Shown here piece by piece: positions 50,221-58,056 of a DNA stretch of 64,000 nucleotides. Origin of the DNA: Dehalococcoidia bacterium (GTDB lineage Bacteria; Chloroflexota; Dehalococcoidia; Lucifugimonadales; Australimonadaceae); NCBI GenBank assembly GCA_022820645.1, contig JAJEFD010000003.1:124001-188000 (forward strand), read 5' to 3'. The notes under the pieces were generated by a model. The model saw nothing but the letters and a program-made list of their open reading frames with translations. It did not search any database and was not told where the DNA came from. The stretch's first letter is position 1. Each line of letters opens with the position of its first letter. The translations under genes and the position numbers were made by a program.

Positions 50221-51714
50221 CGTTCCCTCGTAGCGGGCGGTATCCGGGTGGAACGAGAACCACCCGTGCCAGAACGACGTTATCGTCGGTATGCGCGCCA
50301 GCGTCCCGGCGCCGTCCGCCCGGGTCAGCGCATCCTCGCCGATGGTCCACAGCGCTCCGTCCGAGTCCCGCAGGCCGTCGCCTTCCCCGGCGAACGTCCA
50401 TCCACCCCGCGCGTAGACCCTGCCCGTGCCCCACGCGCTCGATCCGGTGATGACGATCTCCTGCCCGCCCACCACATCGTTGATGACGGGCTCGTCGGCG
50501 AATGCGGAGACGGGGTAAGCCTTGTAGTCGCCGTTGATGCCCACGCCGATGACCGTCTCCTTGGGGAGCAGGGCCTCGTCCCGGTTGAAGACCGGGAACA
50601 TCGTCCTGGGAGATGCGAAGTAGTCGAAGTAGATGGCGTTCGGCTCCCACTCGTGGGCATAGACGGCCGGCGAGTAGACGCCGGTATCGATGTTCAGGAC
50701 CGTCGTGTCCGGGTGTTCGGCCAGCCACGCCTCCCACGTCGTCAGCACGGACGGGAAGAAGTCGAGCTTGATGCCGCTGTCCGCCAGCGGGCCGACGACG
50801 GGCTCGCCGGTGAACTGGTTCCAGATCGAGTTCGTCGTGCGGTCATACATCAGCTTGTTGCTCTGGTAGAGCATGCCGGACGTCCCGAACGTGGTGGGCT
50901 CCCCGTCTATCTTTGCGGAATACACGATCCCGCTGAAGCAGAGCGTTCAGTAGGCGAGCGCTATCGGCTCGCCTCCTAACCGGTCGTTCGCCATCTCGTG
51001 CGGGTTCATGATGCGCAGCGGGTAGGCGCGGTGCTCGCCGTTGATGGAGACGCCGAAGACGCGGTCGCGCGGGTCCAGGTAGTCCGCCTCGTCAGGGGTG
51101 AGCGTGGGCGCGAACTGCAGGTCGGGGATGCCGTCGGTGCGTACCCCGCCCCAGACGGCCTCCGTGAGATCGATGCGCTCCGAGCCGGGCACGGCGCTGA
51201 AGAATGCCGCCATGCGCGGGTCGATGAGACCGAGGATGTTCACCTTCCAGTCGAGGTACTCGTCCGGCGGAGGGAACTCGTCCCGCCGGGGCCCCAGCCA
51301 CTCCATCGCCGCGTTCCACGCGGGCGGATCGAGCCAGAAGTCCTGGCCGGTGAGCTCCTTGAGCGCTTCCCTGTACGCCTCCATCACCGCCGGCGCGCCG
51401 CTGAAACGCATGATCTCCACGATGATGGGCACCTGGGAGACGTCGTTCGCCGCAACGGCGTCGTCGAGGGCAAGCTGCAGGGCTTCGAACGTCTGGTCGG
51501 TGGTGCTGAAGATGCGCCACATCGTGTTGTTCGGGTCGTACGGGCGCTCGGGCGTTGATGCGGGTGCGCTCGTGGGGGCAGCAGGCGATGTCGCCGTGGG
51601 TATGGGTAGAGGAGTGGGGGTCGGTGTGGGCGGCTCGGGCGTGTAGGCCGTGGAGGTGCATCCTGCGACAAGGAAGGCGGCGGCGAGCAGAGTGGTGATG
51701 GATAGTCGTGACAT
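50209..51714 (-). CDS. DUF3179 lipoprotein with in-frame UGA, probable selenoprotein
   Basis: One reading frame runs from the ATG at 51712-51714 to 50209 (501 residues) apart from a single UGA at 50949-50947, codon 256. N-terminus: signal peptide with lipobox LVAGC and a Thr/Pro-rich spacer. The first part ends RVFGVSINGEHRAYPLRIMN, then PIALAY, then UGA, then TLCFSGIVY and TFGTSGMLYQSNKLMYDR. In DUF3179 this place reads YCPLC, so UGA replaces the first Cys of CxxC and Cys259 remains. The frame is uninterrupted and family-like on both sides. UGA is a normal stop elsewhere here, so recoding by Sec, aided by the hairpin at 50911-50946, is the best reading. A nonsense mutation is the alternative. 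Confidence 0.78.
50911..50946 (-). promoter_or_regulatory. SECIS-like hairpin after the UGA
   Basis: On the minus strand, 13 nt after the UGA, GCGGGAT (50933-50927) pairs with ATTCCGC (50921-50915), a 7-bp stem with one G-U pair, around the loop CGTGT (50926-50922). The outer CTT/AAG pairs (50938-50936 with 50913-50911) extend it past a small internal loop. The loop starts 20 nt after the UGA and has G at position 2; bacterial SECIS elements have a short apical stem and a G in the first two loop bases at about this distance. This is a by-eye fold, not an energy calculation. Confidence 0.65.
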
Positions 51715-51756
51715 GTTGCCCTGAGACCAGTATACGCCCCGCGCTGACGAAAGCCC

Positions 51757-51780
51757 GCTCATCCTGAGCTTGTCGGAGGA
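51757..51780. repeat. Dispersed-repeat fragment upstream of thiL
   Basis: TCATCCTGAGCTTGTCGGAGGA resembles the common intergenic element TTCGTCCTGAGCTTGTCGAAGGA seen in unrelated bacterial genomes; here two bases differ. It lies in the divergent gap between the DUF3179 lipoprotein gene and thiL. Confidence 0.5.
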
Positions 51781-51807
51781 GGCCCCTCTGCGGCGGACGG
51801 TTTTTGC

Positions 51808-51813
51808 GATAAT
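51808..51813 (+). promoter_or_regulatory. -10 box 6 nt before thiL ATG
   Basis: GATAAT is followed by six bases and the thiL ATG at 51820, so the message would start at or very near the initiation codon. No ribosome site is present. The -35 region is not recognisable. Confidence 0.5.
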
Positions 51814-51819
51814 GCTTCC

Positions 51820-52812
51820 ATGACCACGGTCGGAGAACTGGGCGAAATGGCGCTCATCGAACGCATCGTTGAGCGCGTGCGCCGCGCCAGCCCGCTGCAG
51901 GCGATGGGCGGGCGCGTCATCACCGCCATCGGGGACGACGCTGCGGCGTGGCGTGTGGCCGGTGTGCAGGCCGCCACGACCGATACGATGGTCGAGGGCG
52001 TCCATTTCCGCACGTCCACCGCGTCATGGGCGGACGTGGGCTGGAAGGCGTGGGTCTCCAACGTGAGCGACATCGCCGCCATGGGCGGTTCGCCCTTCGC
52101 AGGCCTGGTATCGCTCGGGCTGCCCGCCGACCTCGACGTGGGCGACGTTGACGCGTTGTACGACGGCATGCTGGAAGCGTGCGCCGTCTACGGCACGGAG
52201 TTGATGGGCGGAGACATCGTCGGCTCGCCCGTTCCGTTCGTTACCGTCGCCATGACCGGCGTGTGCAGCGCCACGCCGCTTTCCCGGTCGGCGGCCCTCC
52301 CCGGCGACGCGCTCGCCGTCACCGGCCCGCTCGGCGGCTCGCGCGGCGGGCTGCTCCTGTTGGAGAGCGGCGCCGCGCTGGACACCCCCGCGCGGCAGGC
52401 GCTCGCGCTTGCGCACCGCAGGCCAGCGGCGCGGACGGATGCAAGCGCCGTGCTCCGCCGCCTTGGCGTGCGCTGTGCGATGGACCTGTCGGACGGGCTC
52501 GCCGCCGACCTGCCCAAGCTCGCGAAAGCGTCCGGCGTCGCGGCGCGGGTCGAGGTCGACCAGGTGCCTGCGGCGGATGCGCTCCGGAGCGAGTTCCGCC
52601 CGGATGCGATGCGGCTTGCATTGGGCGGCGGCGAGGACTACGAACTGCTGTTCACCGGCCCGTCGGACCTCGTGCAGGACGCCGTTTCCGAGATCCCCGG
52701 CAGCGTGGTCATCGGCGAGATCACGGAGGGCCCGGCGGGCGGTATCTCGTTCGTTGCGGGGCGCGGCGAACCAGTCTCTATCGACATCGAAGGATGGGAG
52801 CACTTGCGGTGA
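51820..52812 (+). CDS. thiL: Thiamine-monophosphate kinase
   Basis: 330 residues; phosphorylates thiamine monophosphate to the diphosphate cofactor (used by IlvB elsewhere in this window). Typical AIR-synthase-like fold: GELGEMALIERIV at the start, IGDDAAAW (near residue 40), DTMVEGVHF (near residue 58), NVSDIAAMGG and DLSDGLAADLPKLAK (near residue 223). No other thi genes adjoin. Its TGA overlaps the GTG of tsaE (GTGA), so they are translationally coupled. Confidence 0.94.
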   Translation: MTTVGELGEMALIERIVERVRRASPLQAMGGRVITAIGDDAAAWRVAGVQAATTDTMVEGVHFRTSTASWADVGWKAWVSNVSDIAAMGGSPFAGLVSLGLPADLDVGDVDALYDGMLEACAVYGTELMGGDIVGSPVPFVTVAMTGVCSATPLSRSAALPGDALAVTGPLGGSRGGLLLLESGAALDTPARQALALAHRRPAARTDASAVLRRLGVRCAMDLSDGLAADLPKLAKASGVAARVEVDQVPAADALRSEFRPDAMRLALGGGEDYELLFTGPSDLVQDAVSEIPGSVVIGEITEGPAGGISFVAGRGEPVSIDIEGWEHLR

Positions 52813-53282
52813 CGGATAACCGGTTCGAAACGTACAGCGCCGAGGAGACGCAGGCGCTCGGGCGCAGGCTCGGCGCGCTTGCGGAGCCCGGCGACCTCTA
52901 TCTCCTGCGCGGAACCCTCGGCGCAGGCAAGACGACCCTGACGCAGGGCGTCGCCTGGGGAGCCGGCGTGACCGGCTACGCGCATAGCCCGACGTTCGTG
53001 CTCGTGCACGAGTACCGGGGCCGCATCCCCGTCTACCACGTGGACCTCTTCCGGATGGATGGCGGCGACCTCGAGATAGACGACCTGGCCTTCGGCGAGA
53101 TGCTGGAGGAAGGAGCGTGCGTGGTCGAATGGCCCGAGCAGGCGCAGGCCGTCTTTCCGGACGAGCACCTCGCGGTGGGCATTGCCTTCGGCGACGCGCC
53201 GGATGCCCGGGTGCTGACGCTGGAACCGCACGGCGAGCGCTACGTCCGGCTGCTCGCCACGTTGCAGGCGGAGGCGCGATGA
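52809..53282 (+). CDS. tsaE: tRNA t6A-modification ATPase TsaE
   Basis: 157 residues. P-loop LRGTLGAGKTTLTQG near residue 37, then SPTFVLVHEY and the DLFRMDGGDLE segment (near residue 80), WPEQA near residue 108: the usual YjeE/TsaE signatures. It is the ATPase of the TsaBDE complex adding threonylcarbamoyl to A37 of ANN-decoding tRNAs. GTG start overlaps the thiL stop; its own TGA overlaps the tsaB ATG (ATGA). tsaD is not in the window. Confidence 0.94.
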   Translation: MTDNRFETYSAEETQALGRRLGALAEPGDLYLLRGTLGAGKTTLTQGVAWGAGVTGYAHSPTFVLVHEYRGRIPVYHVDLFRMDGGDLEIDDLAFGEMLEEGACVVEWPEQAQAVFPDEHLAVGIAFGDAPDARVLTLEPHGERYVRLLATLQAEAR

Positions 53283-53980
53283 CGGCGTACCTGGTCATAG
53301 ACACCTCCACGCGCTACGGGGCGGCGGCGGTCTGGCGGGACGGGCTGTCGCGCTCCGTCTCGTGGCGCTCCCGTAACAATCACACGGCGGAGCTCATGCC
53401 CGCCGTCCGCTGGCTGACGGACGCGGAAGGCATCGCGCCCGATGCGCTGGAGGGCATCGCCGTGAGCGTGGGACCGGGCGGGTTCAGCGCGCTGCGCACC
53501 GGCATCGGCGTCGCCAAGGGACTGGCGGTGGCGTGGTCGCTTCCGGTGGCCGGCGTCAGCACGCTCGAGTCGTCCGCCTACCCCTACCGCTCGACGGCGG
53601 AGCGTGTCTGTGCAGTCATTCCGGCGGGTCGAGGCGTGGTGGCCTGGGCTGTCTACGGTATGAACGACGGCTCCTGGAGTGCGCTGACCGGGGAGCAGGT
53701 TTCCCCCATCGCTGAATTTGCAGCCGCGCAGTCCGGCGGCACGCTCTTCTGCGGCGAGTCGGTGGCTGACGTGGAAGACGTGTTGCGTGAGCGGATGGGC
53801 GCGGATGCGCGGTTCGTGACCGAGTCGGCGCCGCTGGCGCGACTGGCGGGCGTTGCCGACCTCGGCTCGGCGCTATTGGCGTCGGGTGAGGCGGGCGGCG
53901 CGACGGCCATCGCCCCGCGCTACCTCCGTTCGCCGCGCATCACCCCTCCGAACGCGCCGAAACCCGTCTCGGGCGGTTAG
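53279..53980 (+). CDS. tsaB: tRNA t6A-modification protein TsaB
   Basis: 233 residues. LVIDTSTRYGAAAVW at the start, HTAELMPAVRWL near residue 37, and VSVGPGGFSALRTGIGVAKGLA near residue 60 are typical of TsaB/YeaZ, the non-catalytic ASKHA-fold partner of TsaD. It starts in an ATGA overlap with tsaE. The C-terminus has little conservation, as usual. Confidence 0.94.
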   Translation: MTAYLVIDTSTRYGAAAVWRDGLSRSVSWRSRNNHTAELMPAVRWLTDAEGIAPDALEGIAVSVGPGGFSALRTGIGVAKGLAVAWSLPVAGVSTLESSAYPYRSTAERVCAVIPAGRGVVAWAVYGMNDGSWSALTGEQVSPIAEFAAAQSGGTLFCGESVADVEDVLRERMGADARFVTESAPLARLAGVADLGSALLASGEAGGATAIAPRYLRSPRITPPNAPKPVSGG

Positions 53981-54084
53981 CCGCGCCCGTTGTGATAGCC
54001 TGCGAATTCCGCCGCGTCACGCGGTGAATCATCAGGTGCGTCTGCCGGGCTGCGCTTCCGGCTGGCGCGAAGGAGTAACCAGCC

Positions 54085-54540
54085 TTGTCCGAGCGTTCTC
54101 TCGTTCTGCTCAAGCCGGATGCGCTCCAGCGCGGCCTCGCGGGCAGGATCATCTCTCGATTGGAAGACCGCGGGCTGAAGATAGTCGGCATGAAGCTGAT
54201 GCAGATGGACATGCCGACCGCGCAGCGCCACTACGCGGAGCACGTGGAGAAGCCGTTCTTCGCGGGACTCTCCTCGTTCATGATGTCCCGGCCGATCGTC
54301 GCGATGGCGGTGGAAGGTAAGAGCGCGGTGGAGGTCGTCCGCAAGACGATGGGGGCCACGAACCCCCAGAACGCGGAGCCCGGCACGATACGCGGCGACC
54401 TGGCGGTGGACATCGGGCGGAACCTGATCCACGGCTCCGACTCGCCGGAATCCGCAGAGCGGGAACTCGCCATCTTCTTCGCTGACGGCGACCTGCTCGA
54501 CTACGACCGCGAGATCGAGCCCTGGGTCACTGAATCCTGA
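54085..54540 (+). CDS. ndk: Nucleoside diphosphate kinase
   Basis: 151 residues. LVLLKPDALQRGLAGRIISRLEDRGL-type start (short form LLKPDALQRGL), the substrate loop, and NPQNAEPGTIRGDLA followed by the catalytic His in NLIHGSDS (near residue 115). Transfers phosphate between nucleoside di- and triphosphates. Start is a TTG at 54085 behind AAGGAG, the first codon compatible with family length. Its 3' end overlaps the convergent rsfS gene by 14 bp. Confidence 0.95.
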   Translation: MSERSLVLLKPDALQRGLAGRIISRLEDRGLKIVGMKLMQMDMPTAQRHYAEHVEKPFFAGLSSFMMSRPIVAMAVEGKSAVEVVRKTMGATNPQNAEPGTIRGDLAVDIGRNLIHGSDSPESAERELAIFFADGDLLDYDREIEPWVTES

Positions 54541-54895
54541 CGAGCTCTCTGCCTGCCCGCCACACCTGCTCCAGCCGGTAGAAGTCCCGCTGCTCCTCGC
54601 TGAAGACGTGCACCACCACGTCGCCGAAGTCGAGCAGCACCCAGCCGGACTCCGCGGAGCCCTCCCGGTGGTGCAACGACGGTCCCGCCTTCTCCACCGC
54701 CTCGACGAGGTCCTCCGAGAGCGCGTTCAACTGCCGTACGCTGCCTGCCGTGAGCACGACCATGTAATCGGCGAACGCGGACACGCCCCGCACGTCCAGC
54801 AGCACGATGTTGGAACCTTGCTTGTCCGACGCGGCGTCCACGGCTGTGCGGGCCGCCGCGCCTGCATCCGGAGGTGTGCTCTGCTGTGTCGCCAT
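54527..54895 (-). CDS. rsfS: Ribosome silencing factor RsfS
   Basis: 122 residues. The DUF143/RsfS core: AVDAASDKQGSNIVLLDVRGVSAFADYMVVLTAG (short form VLLDVRGVSAFADYMV near residue 30), LHHREGSAESGWVLLDFGDVVVHVF (short form GWVLLDFGDVVVHVF). Binds L14 and blocks subunit joining when nutrients are low. A perfect TATAAT lies 8 nt before the ATG. It converges on ndk with a 14-bp overlap, so the transcripts would interfere. Confidence 0.93.
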   Translation of the reverse strand: MATQQSTPPDAGAAARTAVDAASDKQGSNIVLLDVRGVSAFADYMVVLTAGSVRQLNALSEDLVEAVEKAGPSLHHREGSAESGWVLLDFGDVVVHVFSEEQRDFYRLEQVWRAGRELVRIQ

Positions 54896-54903
54896 GCAGG
54901 GAG

Positions 54904-54909
54904 ATTATA
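54904..54909 (-). promoter_or_regulatory. -10 box 8 nt before rsfS ATG
   Basis: On the minus strand TATAAT is followed by eight bases and the ATG at 54895. Transcription would begin close to the initiation codon, with no room for a ribosome site. Clearest of the probable leaderless promoters in this window. Confidence 0.65.
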
Positions 54910-54959
54910 GGCGGGGCGCTGCTATCATGGACATCGGCGGCGAGAGGCAGCCGCAGCGT

Positions 54960-56144
54960 ATGGGAACGAACGATAAGGCAACAGGGCGTGGGAAGCGGGT
55001 TATCGCCGCGATGTCGGGCGGTGTCGACTCGTCGGTAGCCGTGTACCTGCTGCACCGGCAGGGCTACGACGTCATCGGCATCACGATGCGGCTCTGGTCC
55101 GCTGACGAGGATGACGTATCGCCGGACCACCAGGGCTGCTGCTCGATCCAGGACATCGAGGACGCACGCCGCGTCTGCCAGGCGCTGGGCATCCCGCACT
55201 ACGTCGTCGACGCGAGGCGCGAGTTCCGCGAGCACGTCGTCGCCTACTTCGTGAGCGAGTACGAGCGCGGGCGCACGCCGCACCCGTGCATCGCCTGCAA
55301 CGACCGCATCAAGTTCGACTTCCTGATGCAGCGCGCCGCGATGATGGACGCCGACTACGTCGCTACGGGCCACTACGCCCGCATCGAACGCGACGCCTCC
55401 AGCGGTGAGTGGACGCTCCGGCAGGGCGTAGACGCCACGAAAGACCAGTCCTACGTGCTGTTCGGACTGGGACAGGAGCAGCTGGGACGCGTGCTGTTGC
55501 CGGTCGGGGCGCACACGAAAGAGGAGATTCGCTCACTGGCGAGAGAGGCCGGGTTCCATCTCGCCGGCAAGGCGGACAGCCAGGAGATCTGCTTCATCCC
55601 CAGCGGCGACTACCGCCGGTTCATGCGGAAGGAGTCCGCGCCGGAGCCGGGCGAGGTGGTAGACGCGGCAGGCCGCGTTGTCGGCGAACACCCGGGCATC
55701 GAGTTCTACACCGTCGGCCAGCGGCGCGGCATCGGCGTTCACCCTTCGGCGCTCGGCCTGCCGAACGGCGAGAAGCTCTTCGTCACGGCGGTCGACCCCG
55801 AGACACGGCGCATCACCGTCGGCGGCAGCGGCGACCTGCTCCAACACGGCGTGCGCGTGGGGAACGTCCGCTACGTCGCGGGCACCCGTCCCGCCGACCG
55901 TTACCGGGTCTCCGCCCGCATACGCTACAACGGGCGCGCTGCACCGGCCATCCTCCGCTACGACGGCGACGGCGCAGTGCTATGGTTCGACGAGCCGCAG
56001 CGCGCCATCACACCGGGCCAGGCCGCCGTCTTCTACGACGGCGACCGCGTGCTCGGCGGCGGCTACATCGAGGGCCCCGCGGAAGCATGGCTGCCGTCCA
56101 CGATCGGAGCGAACGGCCCGGCCGGAGCACCGGCTGCCGTCTGA
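54960..56144 (+). CDS. mnmA: tRNA 2-thiouridylase MnmA
   Basis: 394 residues from the ATG at 54960 (an earlier ATG at 54927 would give 405). PP-loop AAMSGGVDSSVAVYLL near residue 15; catalytic Cys in PHPCIACNDRIKF (near residue 110) and in QEICFIPSGDYRRF (near residue 210); GHYARI near residue 135. Thiolates U34 of tRNA for Lys, Glu and Gln using a sulfur relay. The GAGAGG before 54960 is a modest ribosome site. It is divergent from rsfS and followed by rnhB after a 57-bp gap. Confidence 0.94.
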   Translation: MGTNDKATGRGKRVIAAMSGGVDSSVAVYLLHRQGYDVIGITMRLWSADEDDVSPDHQGCCSIQDIEDARRVCQALGIPHYVVDARREFREHVVAYFVSEYERGRTPHPCIACNDRIKFDFLMQRAAMMDADYVATGHYARIERDASSGEWTLRQGVDATKDQSYVLFGLGQEQLGRVLLPVGAHTKEEIRSLAREAGFHLAGKADSQEICFIPSGDYRRFMRKESAPEPGEVVDAAGRVVGEHPGIEFYTVGQRRGIGVHPSALGLPNGEKLFVTAVDPETRRITVGGSGDLLQHGVRVGNVRYVAGTRPADRYRVSARIRYNGRAAPAILRYDGDGAVLWFDEPQRAITPGQAAVFYDGDRVLGGGYIEGPAEAWLPSTIGANGPAGAPAAV

Positions 56145-56201
56145 GGCCGGACAACGAACGGATACCCCATCCCCACGCAGAACGAGGAGCGCAGGCTCCT
56201 G

Positions 56202-56798
56202 ATGGAGGGCTACGCGCGCGTCGCGGGCGTGGACGAGGTCGGGCGCGGCCCCATCGCCGGGCCGGTCGTCGCTGGCGCCGTCGTCCTCCCCGATCTGGAC
56301 GGGTTCGAGCACGAGGACCTGCCGCTCCTGCGCGACAGCAAGACCCTCAAGCCCACCGAGTTGCGCCGCGCCGACCGCCTCGTTCGTGAGATAGCGGTCG
56401 CCATCGGCATCGGCGAAGCGAGCAACGAGGAGATCGACAGCGAGGGCATCGCTCCCGCTTCCCGCATCGCGATGCGCCGGGCGCTCGAATGCCTCGACGA
56501 ACCTCCCGACCACGTGCTCGTGGACGCGTTCCCGCTCGACTGGAAGCGCAAGCCGTGCACCGCCATCGTGAAGGGTGACGCGCTCTGCACCGCCATCGCG
56601 GCCGCCTCCATCGTGGCGAAGGTCTACCGCGACAGGCTGATGCGGAGGCTGGACAGGCGCTACCCCGGATACGGCCTGAGCGCGCACAAGGGCTACGCCT
56701 CGGCCCGGCACCTCGCAGCCGTCGCGGAGAAGGGGCCGTCGCCGGTGCACCGGCTCACGTTCTCACCGTTCAAACCGGTGCTGTTCACCGATGCCTAG
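56202..56798 (+). CDS. rnhB: Ribonuclease HII
   Basis: 198 residues. VAGVDEVGRGPIAGPVVAGAVVL-type start (short form GVDEVGRGPIAGPVV with catalytic Asp and Glu near residue 10), RDSKTLKP, and CTAIAAASIVAKVYRD with the later Asp. Removes ribonucleotides misinserted in DNA. Its end overlaps the yraN start by 8 bp. Confidence 0.95.
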   Translation: MEGYARVAGVDEVGRGPIAGPVVAGAVVLPDLDGFEHEDLPLLRDSKTLKPTELRRADRLVREIAVAIGIGEASNEEIDSEGIAPASRIAMRRALECLDEPPDHVLVDAFPLDWKRKPCTAIVKGDALCTAIAAASIVAKVYRDRLMRRLDRRYPGYGLSAHKGYASARHLAAVAEKGPSPVHRLTFSPFKPVLFTDA

Positions 56799-57165
56799 CC
56801 CACGCTCCAGACTCGGCGCGCAGGGCGAGCGGATCGCATCGGCGCACCTGGGATCGCTCGGACTCGTCATCGAGACGCGGAACTACCGCACGCGGTACGG
56901 CGAGATAGACCTCGTCGCCCGTGACGGCGTGGAAGTCGTATTCGTCGAGGTGCGCACGAAGCGCAGCGCCGCCTTCGGCACGCCGGAAGAGTCGTTGACG
57001 CGCCGCAAGCAGGCGCGGCTCGTCCACGCCGCGAAGGAATACCTGGCCGCGCACGGGCTTGCTACCGCCTCGTGGCGGGTTGACTTCGTCGCCATTACCC
57101 TGCAGCCCGACGGCCCGGCGCAGATATCGCACATCGAGTCTGCGGTGGAAGACCCGGGCGGCTAG
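56791..57165 (+). CDS. yraN: UPF0102 family (YraN) endonuclease-like protein
   Basis: 124 residues. GAQGERIASAHL near residue 8, then NYRTRYGEIDLVARDGVEVVFVEVRTKRS (short form YGEIDLVARDG...VFVEVRTK, the PD-(D/E)xK nuclease core), typical of UPF0102, which adjoins rnhB in many genomes. A role in recombination or Holliday-junction processing has been proposed for relatives. Overlaps rnhB by 8 bp. Confidence 0.93.
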   Translation: MPSPRSRLGAQGERIASAHLGSLGLVIETRNYRTRYGEIDLVARDGVEVVFVEVRTKRSAAFGTPEESLTRRKQARLVHAAKEYLAAHGLATASWRVDFVAITLQPDGPAQISHIESAVEDPGG

Positions 57166-57174
57166 GGAGGCTGC

Positions 57175-58008
57175 CTACTCGCCCTTCCAGAGCGCGAAGC
57201 CGATGACGCCCGGGCCGGTGTGCGCGCCGACCGATGCGCCCACCGGAGCGCTGATCACGGGATTGGCCGTGAACTGGGCGAGATGCTCGGCCATCGCCCT
57301 CGCCTCCTCGTCCGAGACCCGGTGTATCACGGCCGCCTCGCGGTACGGAGCGTTCTCTGCCCCGATGGCGCGCATGCGCTGCACCGCCTTGGCCGTGGTG
57401 CGCACCTTCTCCTTCGGGTGTACCTCGCCGTCCACCAGCGTCAGTATCGGCTTCATGGACAGCAGCGATCCCAGCAGCGCCTGCGCCCCGCCGATGCGGC
57501 CCCCGCGCTTCAGGTATTCCAGGGTTTCGGGCACGAAGTACACCTCTGTATTGGCCGCCGCGTTGCGCGCGGCCTCCGCCGCTCCCGCCGCGTCCGCGCC
57601 TCCTGAGATCGCGTCCGCTGCGGCCTTCGCCGCGAGCGCGGCTCCCATCGACGCAAGCTCGGTGTCCACTATCTCCACCGTGGTGTTCGGCAATTCCTCG
57701 GCTGCGAGGCGCGCCGAGTTGACCGTCCCGCTCAGCTTGCCCGAAACGTGCACCGACACGATGTCGTGGCCTGCCTCCGCAAGCGGTCTGTAGACGTCCA
57801 GGAAGTCCCCTACGGAGGGCTGTGTCGTCGTGGGCATGATGTTGCCCGTGGTCAACCGGTGGAAGAACTCCTCCTTGGTGATCTCCACGCCGTCCTTGAA
57901 CGCTTCGGCGCCGAAGAACACCGTGCAGGGCACGACAGAGATACCGAGCTCCCCGGCGAGTTCTGCCGGGATGTCCGAAGCGCTGTCGGTTACGACTTTG
58001 ACTGCCAT
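57175..58008 (-). CDS. DegV family fatty-acid-binding protein (FakB-like)
   Basis: 277 residues. KVVTDSASDIPAELAGELGISVVP at the start and the LTTGNIMPTTTQPS, HVSGKLSGTVNSARLA and MGAALAAKAAADAI segments are those of the DegV/FakB family, which binds a fatty acid and presents it to FakA for phosphorylation. The C-terminal GAHTGPGVIGFALW is also conserved. The DAK2 protein gene lies 48 bp upstream in the same direction. Confidence 0.93.
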   Translation of the reverse strand: MAVKVVTDSASDIPAELAGELGISVVPCTVFFGAEAFKDGVEITKEEFFHRLTTGNIMPTTTQPSVGDFLDVYRPLAEAGHDIVSVHVSGKLSGTVNSARLAAEELPNTTVEIVDTELASMGAALAAKAAADAISGGADAAGAAEAARNAAANTEVYFVPETLEYLKRGGRIGGAQALLGSLLSMKPILTLVDGEVHPKEKVRTTAKAVQRMRAIGAENAPYREAAVIHRVSDEEARAMAEHLAQFTANPVISAPVGASVGAHTGPGVIGFALWKGE

Positions 58009-58056
58009 GCTGTCCTCCTTCGCCGTCCCGAGTTCGATGGGAGACGCTGTCTCCCG

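Noticed and set aside
50209-52005. Two separate genes: a 352-codon frame (52005-50947) and a 238-codon frame (50925-50209).
   Set aside because: They are in the same frame, only one UGA apart, and together match one DUF3179 protein; the first start codon upstream of the lipoprotein signal is also unsupported.
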